Below the pieces are notes generated by a model, which saw nothing but the letters and a program-made list of their open reading frames with translations, did no database searches and was not told the DNA's origin. The position numbers and the translations under genes were made by a program. DNA of 64,000 nucleotides, taken from Lobosporangium transversale. Lineage: Eukaryota; Mortierellomycota; Mortierellomycetes; Mortierellales; Mortierellaceae. Positions 46,450 to 57,200 of the stretch are shown here, one piece after another; within the stretch, counting starts at the first letter, position 1; every line of letters starts with the position of its first letter. The stretch lies in NCBI RefSeq assembly GCF_002105155.1, contig NW_019029069.1:1-64000 (forward strand). Reading direction: 5' to 3'.

Positions 46450-47443
46450 AATCTCACTCGTCGCCACCATTTCTCCTTATCTTTGTTGAAAGCGGACATA
46501 ATTATCCGAATATAGGCGAAATGAAAGTGATTGGACGCCATTTTGAAACAGCATGAAATTCAAAGAAAGGGTGGATGGAAAACTGTCGGCTTGGACAGCC
46601 CGGAAGCGATCCCGTTGCCTTTCATTGCGACAATTTTCGCATTTGTTGACGTAATAAGCGAAAGTGATACGACACTGAGAAGAACGAAGCAAAAAGCATC
46701 GAAGGTATTAAACTTAATGACTATGAGTAGACACTACTCACACCACGACTTTTGACCCCAGACTTACACATTGTATGCTTTTTTTGCGGTCGCATTTTCT
46801 TAAGGAACAAAAAAAAAATTGATAGAGAAAGATGCATTAATTTTTCATGCATCTTTGGGTGTAGCCACACTTTTCATTACATCTCGCTCTTCTCTCTTTT
46901 TTATCGCTTCTAAAAGTATAATAGACAAGGATCCAGGCTTGTCATAGACTCTAGTGCCTTCTAGTTTCTGATTGAAAGTAATACAGTGTGTTCAGGTCTG
47001 CTACAGTATCTGGTAGATGCTTTTCATGGAGCCCATCACCTTTCTAGCCCATGTCCCAAAGGTAAGCCTGCCTTATTTTTTGTTATGACCATCTTGTTGA
47101 GCGAGCAACAACAAGCAACACGTAAAAAGTATGTAACGTGTGTGTCGAGGAAAATATTATATCCAAGCTCTGCAGGGCCTTCAGGGCCTTCAATACTTTT
47201 GATTCAACACCTTCATTACTATTGTATTTAATTCTTCGCATTAAATTTATTTATCCCTCTTTCAATGCTTTCCCTACCTTCACGTACATTATTCCTTTTG
47301 CTTCATGTGACAATGTAATGACATCAACCCTCCCTGTGGAAGGAAGATGCTTTTGCTTTTAAAGCAACCGACTATTGCCATATTCGGATAATTATGTCCG
47401 CTTTCAACAAAGATAAGGAGAAATGGTGGCGACGAGTGAGATT
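46450..47443 (+). mobile_element. ~1-kb unit with perfect 64-bp inverted ends (possible MITE)
   Basis: AATCTCACTCGTCGCCACCA begins a 64-bp segment (46450-46513) repeated in perfect inverse at 47380-47443. The interior (about 870 bp) has no transposase. No convincing target duplication is visible next to the ends. A mirrored copy lies at 61330-62322. Confidence 0.6.
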
Positions 47444-48394
47444 ACCCAAGAAATCATGCATGGATATTCAGCGAATAAACAAGAATGCAAGAATAGCAAA
47501 ATGGTGTCTGTTGGACAATGTAAACACTTTAAGGTTTGGTGGTAAATGAGGTGCAAACATTTTGATGATGACTGACATAAGGATTGGAGCTGTGTGTCAC
47601 CAAGGAGTACCCACCATCCCGCCTAGTGCAGGTTGCCGGTTCACACAGCAAGATAGTGCTTACTTTGAGTATTGCTCCATGGGTGCTCCTTATTTATACT
47701 TGTGCAGGAGACAATAGAAGTGCTTCCATGGTGAAGAGTCCAAGGAAGTGCTTCTCAATATATATATATATATTGAAGCCTCTCTTCCAAAGCCAGTTGT
47801 TCATAACATAACAATAGGCACCAGAACCCCTCATTTTCGGAGCAGTACATTAATAAGTTCACCCTCCTATCATCTAAGCAATGCCGCCTCTACTAAATTT
47901 TCAATTTTCGGAGACTGCATTTTAAAGCTTTTTTTTTTTTTTTTGTGTGAATACTTTTTATTAAGAGATTGCTTGCTATCTAGCTATCTAGCTTACCTGG
48001 TTACTATCCTAAGCTACAAGAAGCCAGACTCTTAGCCACCTTGGAAAGCGCTTTTCTTTGTCACCATCGAAAAGACTCTCCAAGATGTTGTCCGGAGCAC
48101 ACCACGTGGAGGTGGTCTGGCATATCGTGCTCCGTTGGTCAGGCCCCATGGCCTTGCAAACGCCCGCACACACACACATTTATTTACCCATTCCCATCCC
48201 CATTCCCTTTCCCATCCCCATTCCATTTCCCTTTCCCTTTCCCATTCTGGACCGAAGGGGCTCCGCCATCGCAAGGCTCGTTAAAGAACCAGCTCAGGCT
48301 CATGCCCGTTCGGACCTACCTTAGATATGCATTGGTTATTGCACCTTGGATGTGCATTGTTGCTATGCTAAAAAGTGCTTTGTGTTGTGTTAGT

Positions 48395-48730
48395 AAGGGT
48401 TTTTTTTTTTTTTTTTTTTTTTTTTTTGGCTTTCTTATGTTTTTAATTGGCTTTTTTTTTTCTTTTTTCTGATATGAGATCTTTTTTTTGCTTCTTTTTT
48501 TAGGCTTTTATTTAGTCTTTTTTTTTTGGTTTTTTTTTTTCTTTGGTTAATTTTTTTTTAATTGTTTTTTTTCTTTGGGTTATTTTTTTTTCTTTGGTTT
48601 TTTTTGGTTTATTTTTTTTTCTTTTTTCTTTTTTCTTTTTTTTCTTTGGTTTATTTTTTTTTCTTTTTTTCTTTGGATTTTTTTTTTTTTTTTTTTTTGG
48701 TTTCTTTTTTTCTTTAGTTTTTTTTTTTGA
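48395..48730 (+). repeat. T-rich simple sequence with GG interruptions
   Basis: Long T runs broken by GG, C or A. Mirrored as an A-rich stretch at about 60080-60385. Predicted Phe-rich frames are low-complexity artefacts. Confidence 0.85.
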
Positions 48731-49934
48731 GGTATTTGATTCCGGAGGCGCTTGTTTTTGCCTGGATGGACTGTTCGACCTTTCTTTGGTTTAGTCCTTT
48801 TGCTGGTGGCGCCGAGCTTTCGTTACCAGTGCCTTCCAGACCACACGATGAGAAGTGGCCTGGTCGCTATGATTTGGTGTTGTTCGTGAAGCCTTGGCCA
48901 TCATACCCGAGATGGGATGGGCTGGCTATTTGGCCGCGGAGAAGGCCGTCGTTCGACTGCGGTAGACTATGAGGCCGTTTAGAGCGTGGCTGTTTAGAGC
49001 GTGGCCATCTGGAGCGTGGCCAGTTGAATACGGCTTTTCGTTGGAGTGCAGCCGTTCGAGTATGGGCGCCTGAGTGTGGCAGCCTGGCTGTGCGTTATGA
49101 AGCCCCAGTTGCTTTAGGCAGCTTCATGTCGTTGCAGTCTAATCGTGGAATGAAAAGAGAGACACAAGCAGAAAAAGAATAATCAGAACAAGGACAGTGA
49201 AGCACAGAGTGACAGTGTTGAGAACTTCAGTGAGAGTGATTGTTTAGGGAGTGTTGCTTACCTTTTGTCTTGGTTGAGGAGGCCGATGGTCGAGGAGACC
49301 GAGGAGAAAGAGAAGAGAAAAGAAGAAAAAAGAAGAGTCAAATGGGTCCTTTTTATATTGGTTTCTTATTATTATTATTAACGTTCGCGCAAGAGGAGAA
49401 GGGCGAGGAGTGATTGGTTTCAAAAAGGCGGCTATACTAAGTACCTTGCTTGCTGTACGCTCAAGAGCGACAATAAAATATCAAACAAAATAAAAATAAA
49501 ATAATATACGTGTCTTTGATGTCATCTGTCATATTTCATATGATAAAGAAGAGACTCTCACGATTGAAAGTGGGAATAATGCTCTGTCCTCAAGACTCAT
49601 AAGGAAAACTGTCTATAAACAACAGAGCATGAACTGTATTGCTCTCGAGCTTGTTTACTCTTATTGATAAAGGGGATCATCTTCTTTTCCTCTTCTTCTA
49701 TTTCATTTCTTCACTCCTAAAAGAGATGGGATAGACTGTCGTTGGGCCTGTACTTTGGCAGCTTGCGTTTTTCCAGAGTGTGGTGGAAATAACACATGAC
49801 ATTCGTCAGAATACCTCTCCGCCTTTTTTTATTTTATTTTTTATTTTCATGCATACAATGTAGAATACATTAAGATTTGAAGGTGAAACAAAGTATCAAC
49901 GTTTATATATCGACCAGTAAAAGGCACACGATCG

Positions 49935-50126
49935 TTTGATGATAATATATGTATATGGAGTTTTTTTTTTTTTTTTTTTTTTTTTAATCAGCTTCAATCA
50001 CTTTGATCAGTTTCAGTCAAAGTCTCCATTCCACCAGATAGACTTTCCCCTCCTTTTACTCATTCAAGCATAAGTTTCCACATACAGCACTTTCTGTCTT
50101 TCCCACTCACCTCTTTTTTCTATTGA
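49935..50126. other. Start of the central loop, no feature
   Basis: Contains a T run (49962-49985) and a pyrimidine-rich leader before the coding fragment at 50127. Confidence 0.4.
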
Positions 50127-50353
50127 ATGGTCTACGAAGGATGGCCTATTCACATTGTCATAGGTGCCATGGATGTATGTCCCACCCGCACCACCCTATT
50201 AGCTCGAAAGGTAGGTGCAAGTCGGCTGAATATGATGGATTATTTCGAGAAAGAATCAGAGCTGTTATGCCTTCCTGGGGTCTTTGGCAATGCCAACGGG
50301 CTGAACATGTCCACGACCACTCAAATCATGACCTCTGACGGCGATAACGAGAC
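50127..50353 (+). pseudogene. 5' coding fragment cut by an LTR
   Basis: An open frame begins MVYEGWPIHIVIGAMDVCPT after a pyrimidine-rich leader. It runs for about 75 codons with balanced composition (ARKVGASRLNMMDYFEKES) until LTR sequence begins at 50354. The family was not recognised. It may be the first exon of a host gene destroyed by the insertion. Confidence 0.4.
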
Positions 50354-50560
50354 TGAAATATATTTTGTAGATAGATCGTGAGCAGTAGAAAAAGTAAGTA
50401 AGAATTAGATGTGGGCCCACACCCATGGAGGTATTTATTCATTCCCTGGTAGAGGAGCCTGTAGCGGGTAACTACATATCTATCTATAAGATGGCATTGA
50501 TTTGTTCTAGAACCTCATATCGAAAATTTATCTCGTCAAGGTGTGTGGCGCGTTATTGCC
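50354..50560 (-). mobile_element. Truncated gypsy-2 LTR, reverse orientation
   Basis: TGAAATATATTTTGTAGATA onward matches the LTR at 41480-41685. It stops at CGTTATTGCC, losing the LTR start. No second target-site copy. Confidence 0.8.
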
Positions 50561-50567
50561 ACATAAG

Positions 50568-51193
50568 TCACATAGACTTACCAAACACTTGCAGACAAGG
50601 GATCTCCATCACAACCCGTTCATTACGTAGGTTCTCGTCAATCGTGTCCTTGGCAAACCTCATTAGGCTCCATTGGTCTTCGACAAATAAATGTAGGCTT
50701 CGCTTGTCCTTAGACGACTTGGTCTCAGCATAAGCCGCCTCAAAAATGTACTTTCGAATCGTCACATCTGGTTTCAGCGGATCCCCTTGCCGTACGCCGT
50801 ACTCCAGCGAGGATCGGTTAGCCAATCAAGCGCAAAAGCCTAGTCATCCGCTGGGAAGAAATAAGTCATCAATGGATCCAAAGCTCCGCGCGCAAATGAG
50901 TCTTCAAGCTTGTTTGAGAAGGGATAGCTCTTTTCTGCCAACTCCTTAGAGCTATGTTCAATCCACAAAGATTGAGGAAAATAAAATGTTTGCGCTTGAT
51001 AGTTTCCCATCATAACCAAGTACCTGTTGTTTGCTGTGAGTGATATGGGTGAGCGTAAGTACAGTGGTAGGAAGAGGATAAAGACATTTTCCTTCTCATT
51101 ATCTTTGAAATCGCAGCCTTGGACTCGGATGCGTCCTGTGTGGGTCATCTCTCGGCTGAGCTGTGTACAGAGAGCGGCCACTGAGTTAAGCAA
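50568..51193 (-). pseudogene. Broken unknown protein fragment
   Basis: On the minus strand MLNSVAALCTQLSREMTHTG runs to ALDPLMTYFFPADD and a TAG at 50840. About 10 codons later a second frame continues (ANRSSLEYGVRQGDPLKPDV to CLQVFGKSM). Composition and continuity suggest one protein with a stop and a frameshift. The family was not recognised. It is truncated by the LTR on one side and by simple sequence on the other. Confidence 0.5.
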
Positions 51194-51415
51194 AAAAAAA
51201 TAAAATAAAATAAAATAAAATATATTAAAATAAAATAAAATATATTAAAATAAAATAAAATATATTAAAATAAAATAAAATATATTAAAATAAAATAAAA
51301 TATATTAAAATAAAATAAAATATATTAAAATAAAATAAAATATATTAAAATAAATAAAATAAAATAAAATAAAACAAAATAAGTAAATAAAATAAAATAA
51401 AATAAAATACAATAA
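51190..51415. repeat. 20-bp AT microsatellite/minisatellite
   Basis: Repeats of TATATTAAAATAAAATAAAA with AAAAT-only ends. No coding content. Confidence 0.9.
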
Positions 51416-51470
51416 AAAAGAAAGCGGCGTAGCGGGAATTGAAAATGGGTAATCTGCGCGCTTGTGATAT

Positions 51471-51833
51471 TGTTGGTTTTAGTTTTAGTCACGTGTAGAG
51501 GGTTCGCCACCAACTATTTAACGAGCAACAGCTCAGGAAAATCTGGCTCCTTGTTCCTTATTTTTACACAAGAGCCATTTGAGTACTGACTGTTCTCGTC
51601 CAGGTAAAGAGCCCTCACAACGTTCGTCGTTAGTAGCCATAGATCATTAAAGGTTCCTTATTTTTACACAAGAGCCATTTGAGTACTGACTGTTCTCGTC
51701 CAGTCTTCGAGTAGTGTGTGTGTGTTCTTTTATTGTGTTAGAATTATTTATCTATCAGCTGGAAGTGACCGGCTTCATAATCCACCAAAACGACCTAAAT
51801 CTCCTACCACATCTGCCCCTAAATTTTGCAACA
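51471..51833 (+). repeat. 5' LTR of gypsy-1
   Basis: 363 bp, TGTTGGTTTTAG...TTTTGCAACA, ending in the inverse of its start (TGTTG/CAACA). It contains a roughly 50-bp internal tandem duplication (around CCTTATTTTTACACAAGAGC). It is near-identical to 58043-58404. The flanking base pattern ATAT on both outer sides fits a 4-bp target duplication. Confidence 0.92.
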
Positions 51834-51858
51834 ATATTTCTGGTGATCTACGCAGGGG
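51834..51858 (+). promoter_or_regulatory. Probable primer-binding site region of gypsy-1
   Basis: The TGG-starting stretch TGGTGATCTACGCAGGGG lies just after the 5' LTR, where tRNA primers anneal. The tRNA was not identified. Confidence 0.4.
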
Positions 51859-53955
51859 GTGGCAGCTACAATGTCTTCCAATTTATCGATTCTTCTTACC
51901 ATGATCCCGAAGTGGCCGTCGGCAGAGGCTGAGGGTCTAACCGCCGCGACATGGATCAGCGATTTTGGAGGTGTTATCGAAGGAGAAACCCTGAGCAACA
52001 AGTTGATGTTCGTCGAGAGGCAGGCGACAGGCAAGATCCAACGCTGGATCAGGCGCTGGAGGATGACAAACAAGACGAATGGTGCCTGGAGCCAGTTCGT
52101 CAGCGATTTCATCATGGAGGCCTCTACCCCTAGAAGCCAGGATGTCACCCTGGACGAGTTGCATTCTATTAAGCAAGGAGAAGATGAGACGACAGCCAAC
52201 TATGTACAACGAATGAAACTTACCATGGAACTCCTCGACCCAGAGTCTGGTTGCGACGCACAGCCGTACAAGATCCCAACAGCCACCGAGCGTCTACTGG
52301 CGTACAGATTTTGCAAGGGTTTGAGGCAAGACCATCCTTTCAAGGTCAAGAACAAAGAAGCGCCTGCGACCTTGAAGGAAACCTTCGAATCAGTGACACA
52401 ATTGGTTGAAGGAAATCGTTGGGGCATTGACACCACTGAGAGCCGTGTCATAGCTCGCAGCAACGCTGAGCATGCTGCACCAATCGAGACGAATGTTCTG
52501 CTTGGATCGACCCTAGTGCCGAGGACGCACTACTCTGGCTTCCTAGCGGACTTCAAAGACGACAAAGAGAAAGTTAATCAATTAAGCGTAGACGAATTAA
52601 CAGACATGTTCGGAGCCTGGACCCTTGCTGCCGAGGAGCGAACTCCGGAGGCGCGAATCGCTCAGACTATCTCAAGAATGAGCCCGGCTGTAGCGAGGCG
52701 AGTGTTTGGTTCCTCTGAATTGGCCAAGCATATTAGAGTGGAGGCTAGACCTAATGCCGTGCTCCAACCCGCCGAAGTTCGAAGTCAGCAGGCTATCCCT
52801 ATGGCCCGTAGAACCTGCCATAAATGTAATCAAGAGGGGCACCTCTTGTCGTTCTGCCCATTGGTGGAATGCTTCCGATGTGGCGAGCGAGGCCATACTT
52901 CGAAGGTTTGCACTAAGGAACAAGGAAGCCCCGCCACAGGCGCCAATAGCGTCCCATTGGCCACTCAAACTAACTCCTCGCTAAGAGTGCAAAGTTTAGA
53001 AATCTCCGCCACTAATGTCGCCCAATCATTTATCACGACTAAGCCACAGCGATTAAATTCGACAGGTGCCCAGCGACGTCGCAGTGAGAGGACAGGCACT
53101 CCTGCAGGTCCATCGTCTCAACGAAGAGAGGAAACGAGAGGCACTACTCCACCTGTCCGAGGAATGCAGTGGGAGGCTGAGGCATCCACTAGTAGTGCGC
53201 AACCTTCTGGGGACCCCCACTTCCAGACAGTGACTTTTGATGACAGAGCGGTCGACGGGCGAGAGAATAATGTTGCAGAAGCTCCAAATGCGACGCCAAA
53301 GCGTACCAGGAAGCGCGTCATTCCTGATCCAGTGTTCGTTGATGCGGTCGAAGGATTGAATTTTGATTTGGCCACTCACTCCAAGTACCGTGGAAAGATG
53401 GCAGTGCAACTCAAGGCAGCTGTTACCGAGGCCTGGGCCCGCCATGCCCCTCCAAGAAGAAGCAAGCCTAAGAGGAGTCAGTCAGCAATAGCTATGGCCA
53501 GGAACGTTCAAGGTGGCAAGGGTGATGTCACGACCGTCACCGCCTTGGGACGAGACTTCAACAACGCCGTTATTGATCCAGGCAATGACCATACTATGAT
53601 GGGCCTACATGTGGCAAACGCACTCGGACTGAAGTTAGAGCCTGCTACTCGTGCGGTGCTATTAGCCCATGGGTCCTTCCAGAAGCTTGCGGGCCGCACA
53701 AGACCTATCGATATTTATGTGTCCGGGATCCCCTTGAGAATGTCGATGGGAGTGATCGACTGTAAGGGCACATATGACTTCCTCCTTGGCGATGACTGGC
53801 TCAAGGCGCTGAAAGCCAAGGCTGATTGGAGCAACGGTATCGTGTACTACGTGGAGAGTGAGGGAAGGACTATCACCCTTGGTGGCGGTCTAAATGTTCG
53901 CGCCTCAACCCCTCAGCCTACGACATCAACGTACTTGTCTGATGAGAAGCGATGA
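51859..53955 (+). CDS. gypsy-1 Gag-protease polyprotein
   Basis: 698 residues from MAATMSSNLSILLTMIPKWP. A capsid-type region occupies about 10-190 (DFIMEASTPRSQDVTLDELH, then KQGEDETTANYVQRMKLTM). Two CCHC knuckles are visible: CHKCNQEGHLLSFC and CFRCGERGHTSKVC. A protease-like domain near residue 570 has NAVIDPGNDHTMMGLHVANA followed by FLLGDDWLKALKAKA; the active-site Asp is kept but the usual D-S/T-G is DPG. ATG lies 26 bp past the 5' LTR. The stop at 53953 precedes the pol frame. Confidence 0.88.
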   Translation: MAATMSSNLSILLTMIPKWPSAEAEGLTAATWISDFGGVIEGETLSNKLMFVERQATGKIQRWIRRWRMTNKTNGAWSQFVSDFIMEASTPRSQDVTLDELHSIKQGEDETTANYVQRMKLTMELLDPESGCDAQPYKIPTATERLLAYRFCKGLRQDHPFKVKNKEAPATLKETFESVTQLVEGNRWGIDTTESRVIARSNAEHAAPIETNVLLGSTLVPRTHYSGFLADFKDDKEKVNQLSVDELTDMFGAWTLAAEERTPEARIAQTISRMSPAVARRVFGSSELAKHIRVEARPNAVLQPAEVRSQQAIPMARRTCHKCNQEGHLLSFCPLVECFRCGERGHTSKVCTKEQGSPATGANSVPLATQTNSSLRVQSLEISATNVAQSFITTKPQRLNSTGAQRRRSERTGTPAGPSSQRREETRGTTPPVRGMQWEAEASTSSAQPSGDPHFQTVTFDDRAVDGRENNVAEAPNATPKRTRKRVIPDPVFVDAVEGLNFDLATHSKYRGKMAVQLKAAVTEAWARHAPPRRSKPKRSQSAIAMARNVQGGKGDVTTVTALGRDFNNAVIDPGNDHTMMGLHVANALGLKLEPATRAVLLAHGSFQKLAGRTRPIDIYVSGIPLRMSMGVIDCKGTYDFLLGDDWLKALKAKADWSNGIVYYVESEGRTITLGGGLNVRASTPQPTTSTYLSDEKR

Positions 53956-54275
53956 GTATGATGATGAGTACGACGACTATGAGGATGACGAATCAATCTA
54001 CGAGACGGAAGAATCCGATGCTGATGCAGGGTACAGAGCCTTGAGAGTGAAGACAATAGAGGTGGTGACCCGGATCTGCAGGCGATGACCGCAAGAGTGT
54101 TCTCTAGCAAGATACAGTGCGAGAATGACGATGCTCGCGTAAAAAGGCAGCCGTTCGCGGTTGACGGAGTCAACGTGGACATCAACCCAAATTTGTCCAA
54201 TGAGCAATACGGACAGATTGTGGAGTTACTTGAAAGAATAAGGACAGGCTGACTACCAACCTTGAGGACCTCGAA
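53956..54275 (+). other. gypsy-1 Gag-Pol junction with frame changes
   Basis: Coding homology seems to continue (an acidic DEYDDEYDDYEDDESIYETE stretch, then NPNLSNEQYGQIVELLE, typical of the pre-RT linker), but in changing frames. Apparent shifts lie near 53940, 54055 and 54235. Either Gag and Pol are joined by recoding plus two mutations, or this copy is disabled. Confidence 0.6.
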
Positions 54276-57200
54276 GTGACGTCTATTTTAGAACATGAGA
54301 TCAACATTCAACCAGGCGCCAAGCCAGTGTACGTAGGATGGTGCAAACGGTACTCGCCGAAGGAGCTTGACTTCCTTAAGAAGAGTGTTGATGATGAGCT
54401 TAAGGCAGGAAAAATCATAGAGATGGAGAGCGAGTGGTGCGCGCCGCTGAGTCTTGCTCCTAAGAAAGACGGATCCTTGCGCAAGTGCGTCGCATACATA
54501 GGCCTAAATAAGGTTACCGAAAGGGAGAGCTGGCCACTGCCAAACATCGAGGAAATACTTGACAACTTAGGCGGATTCGAGTACTACAGTAGCCTGGACG
54601 GATTTCAAGGTTATTACGTGATTGGCATCAAAAAAGAGCATGTCAAGTATCTTGGCTTCCGTACGCCTTTTGGGACGTTTGCATACAAGGTAATGCCATT
54701 TGGGCTCAAGAACGCGCCACATACCTTCAGTCGCTTCGTTAGAAAAGTGTACTCAGACCTTATCGGAAGAGTGCTTGAGGCGTACATGGACGATGTGTGC
54801 GTGCGCACGATGACCTGGGGAGAGCATTTGAGAGCCCTCGATCATACGTTTGCGGCAGCTCGCGCAGGAGGAGTCAAGTACAAGACTAGTAAGCTCCATT
54901 TCGGGTATGACAAGGTGAAGTTTACTGGCCACGTGGTCGGCAAAGATGGAATTGAGGTCATGCCAGACAAAGTTGACAAGGTCAAGAATTTCACCCCATT
55001 ACGTAGCAAGGAAGATGTACGTGCATTCTTGGGCTTGACGGGCTACTATCGAAGGTTCGTCGAAAGCTACGCTCAGATTGCAGAGCCGCTGACGAGGCTC
55101 CTCAAGAAAGGTGCAAGCTTCACCATGGGTCCTGAACAGGTGGCCGCAGTAAAGGGTCTCAAAGCCAAGTTAATTCAAGCTCCGGTACTTAAGGCTCCAG
55201 ATTTCGAGAAGGATTGGGTGGTCTCGTGTGACGCCTGCAAATACGCTATGGGCGCAGTGCTAGAACAAGAAGATGAGGAGGGTAAGTTGAGACCGGTCTA
55301 CTTTTACTCGAAGACCTTTCAAGGAGCCGAACGCAACTACTCTACCTTTGAGCAAGAGTGCCTCGCCGTTGTCATAGCCGTCAAGAAGTTTCGGCCTTAC
55401 ATCCTGGGTAGGTCCGTTGTCGTTTACACAGACCATGCGCCACTCAAATGGTTGTTTTCCAAGACTGATCTGACTGGTCGACCTGCGCGGTGGCAGATGA
55501 TTCTGTCGGAATTCGAGCTGGTCATTAAGACCAAACCAGGTACGAAGAACGGCAATGCAGACGGGATGAGTCGCATTATGTCGGAAGGAATAGCCACGGA
55601 TGACATCGATGACGAGGTGCCAGAGTGTCTGAGCCGAAGGGCAGAATCCACAGGAGAAAAGTGGCTGGCGAGCCAATGGTACGCGAACTTCTACATGTAC
55701 CTAGCCGAGATGAGACTGGAGTTAGAAGACAAAGTTGAAATGAGGAGGATCAAGAGACAGGCATACAGGTTTCGACTGACGAAGGAAGGTGACCTACTGT
55801 ATAGAGATGCCGACAACAGAGAGAAGAGGTGCGTAGTTGAGGATGAAGTCGAGGGTGTGCTGAAGGAGGCACACGACAAGGGCGGTCACTATGGAGCAGA
55901 GTCTACCCTAGCAACAGTTCGTGACGTGTGTTGGTGGCCAACGATGAGACGGGATGTATTCCACTGGGTCAAGTCTTGCGGCCGTTGCCAGCAATTTGGA
56001 AGTCGAGTGAAACATAACAGGTTGCATCCTACGGTCTCCGAGTTCCCATTTGAAGTTCTCTTCGTTGACTTGATTGAGAACTTAGTCGAAACGCCTAGGG
56101 GGATGACCACCATAGTCGTCTTCACAGATTCCTTCACCAAGTGGACTGAAGCACATGCAGTGGCCAACAAAGGCGCGCAAGGCGTCCTAGCTGTTCTATT
56201 TATGAAGATTATCTGTCGGTTCGGGCTCCCTGTTATGATTAGATCGGATGGAGGCCCCGCATTTCGTAACGAATTCAAGACTTTCTGTGACCTCTGGGGG
56301 ATCAAGCACGTCACTGGTTCGACAAGGCATCCGCAAAGTCAGGGACAGGTCGAGGCGACAAATAAGCTTATCGAGGAGCGACTGAGGAGAGTACTGCCAG
56401 CTGGATCTAAGGATTGGGATGCATTCCTACCGAAAGCAGTATTCGACGTGAATTGTCGAGTCGTTAGGAGCACAGGAGTGTCGCCAATGGAAGCACTTAT
56501 GGGCTACACAGGACAGTCAGCGTTACGGCGACTGTTCGCGGACGACAAGTTCCTCGTTTCAGCAGAGGCACCGGAAGAGAACGATGTAGTCCTAGAAGAA
56601 AGCATGGCGAGATTTATCGTAAGAAGAGAGGGAATCCGTGAGTATGCATACTCATGCAAGCTTAATGCCAATGACAGGATGAAACGTTACTATGATCGAC
56701 GTGTTCGCCCACAATCGTTCGAAGTAGGATCAAGGGTTTACATGTTCAATTTGGATTTCGTCACAGGCTTTGGACGCAAGCTGGAGCCGCGTTGGTTAGG
56801 TCCATTTGAAGTAGTCTGGGCGAATGAAAAGGGATCATATGGGATCAAGACGGGTCGAACGCATTATGGCACAAAGGATGGGGTAGAAACAATTAATGGA
56901 GACTTCCTCAAGCTCGCAACTCAAAGGCAACGATTATGGGAAGATGATTTTATTGAGAACCTACAGAGAGCTACTGAGAAGAATCCCCACTACGCCGACA
57001 CCGAACAACCTCTCGCGCCAGATCAATTACACCAGCCAAGTCTGGGTCGGGGGCGGGAGGACACAGCAAACGAAGGCACTCCAATCCAATCTCCACATCC
57101 CTTGTCGCCAAGGACAGGTCAAGCTCAATCTCGTGACGCTCCTCAGGCGCAAGTTGCACCTTCCGTGAACGAAGCCTCTCGCGAAGACGCGACTGGTCAG

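Larger units (their letters stand above)
45000..49934 (+). repeat. Left arm of a ~5-kb inverted duplication
   Basis: Read in reverse complement this matches 58862-64000 throughout, with scattered indels; 45000 pairs with the window end, so the duplication continues out of view. The inner boundary is at the palindromic CGATCG (49929-49934 / 58862-58867). Contents are a pyrimidine-rich stretch, a 24-bp array, a unit with 64-bp inverted ends, TTCCCTTTCCCATCCC-type repeats, T/G simple sequence and unique DNA. No gene recognised. Confidence 0.9.

Noticed and set aside
48543-48794. Phe-rich hydrophobic ORF
   Set aside because: Comes from T/G simple sequence and is disrupted in the mirrored copy.
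50568-50825. Reverse transcriptase fragment because of GVRQGDPL
   Set aside because: The match is short and no other RT motif surrounds it; the neighbouring residues do not fit an RT.
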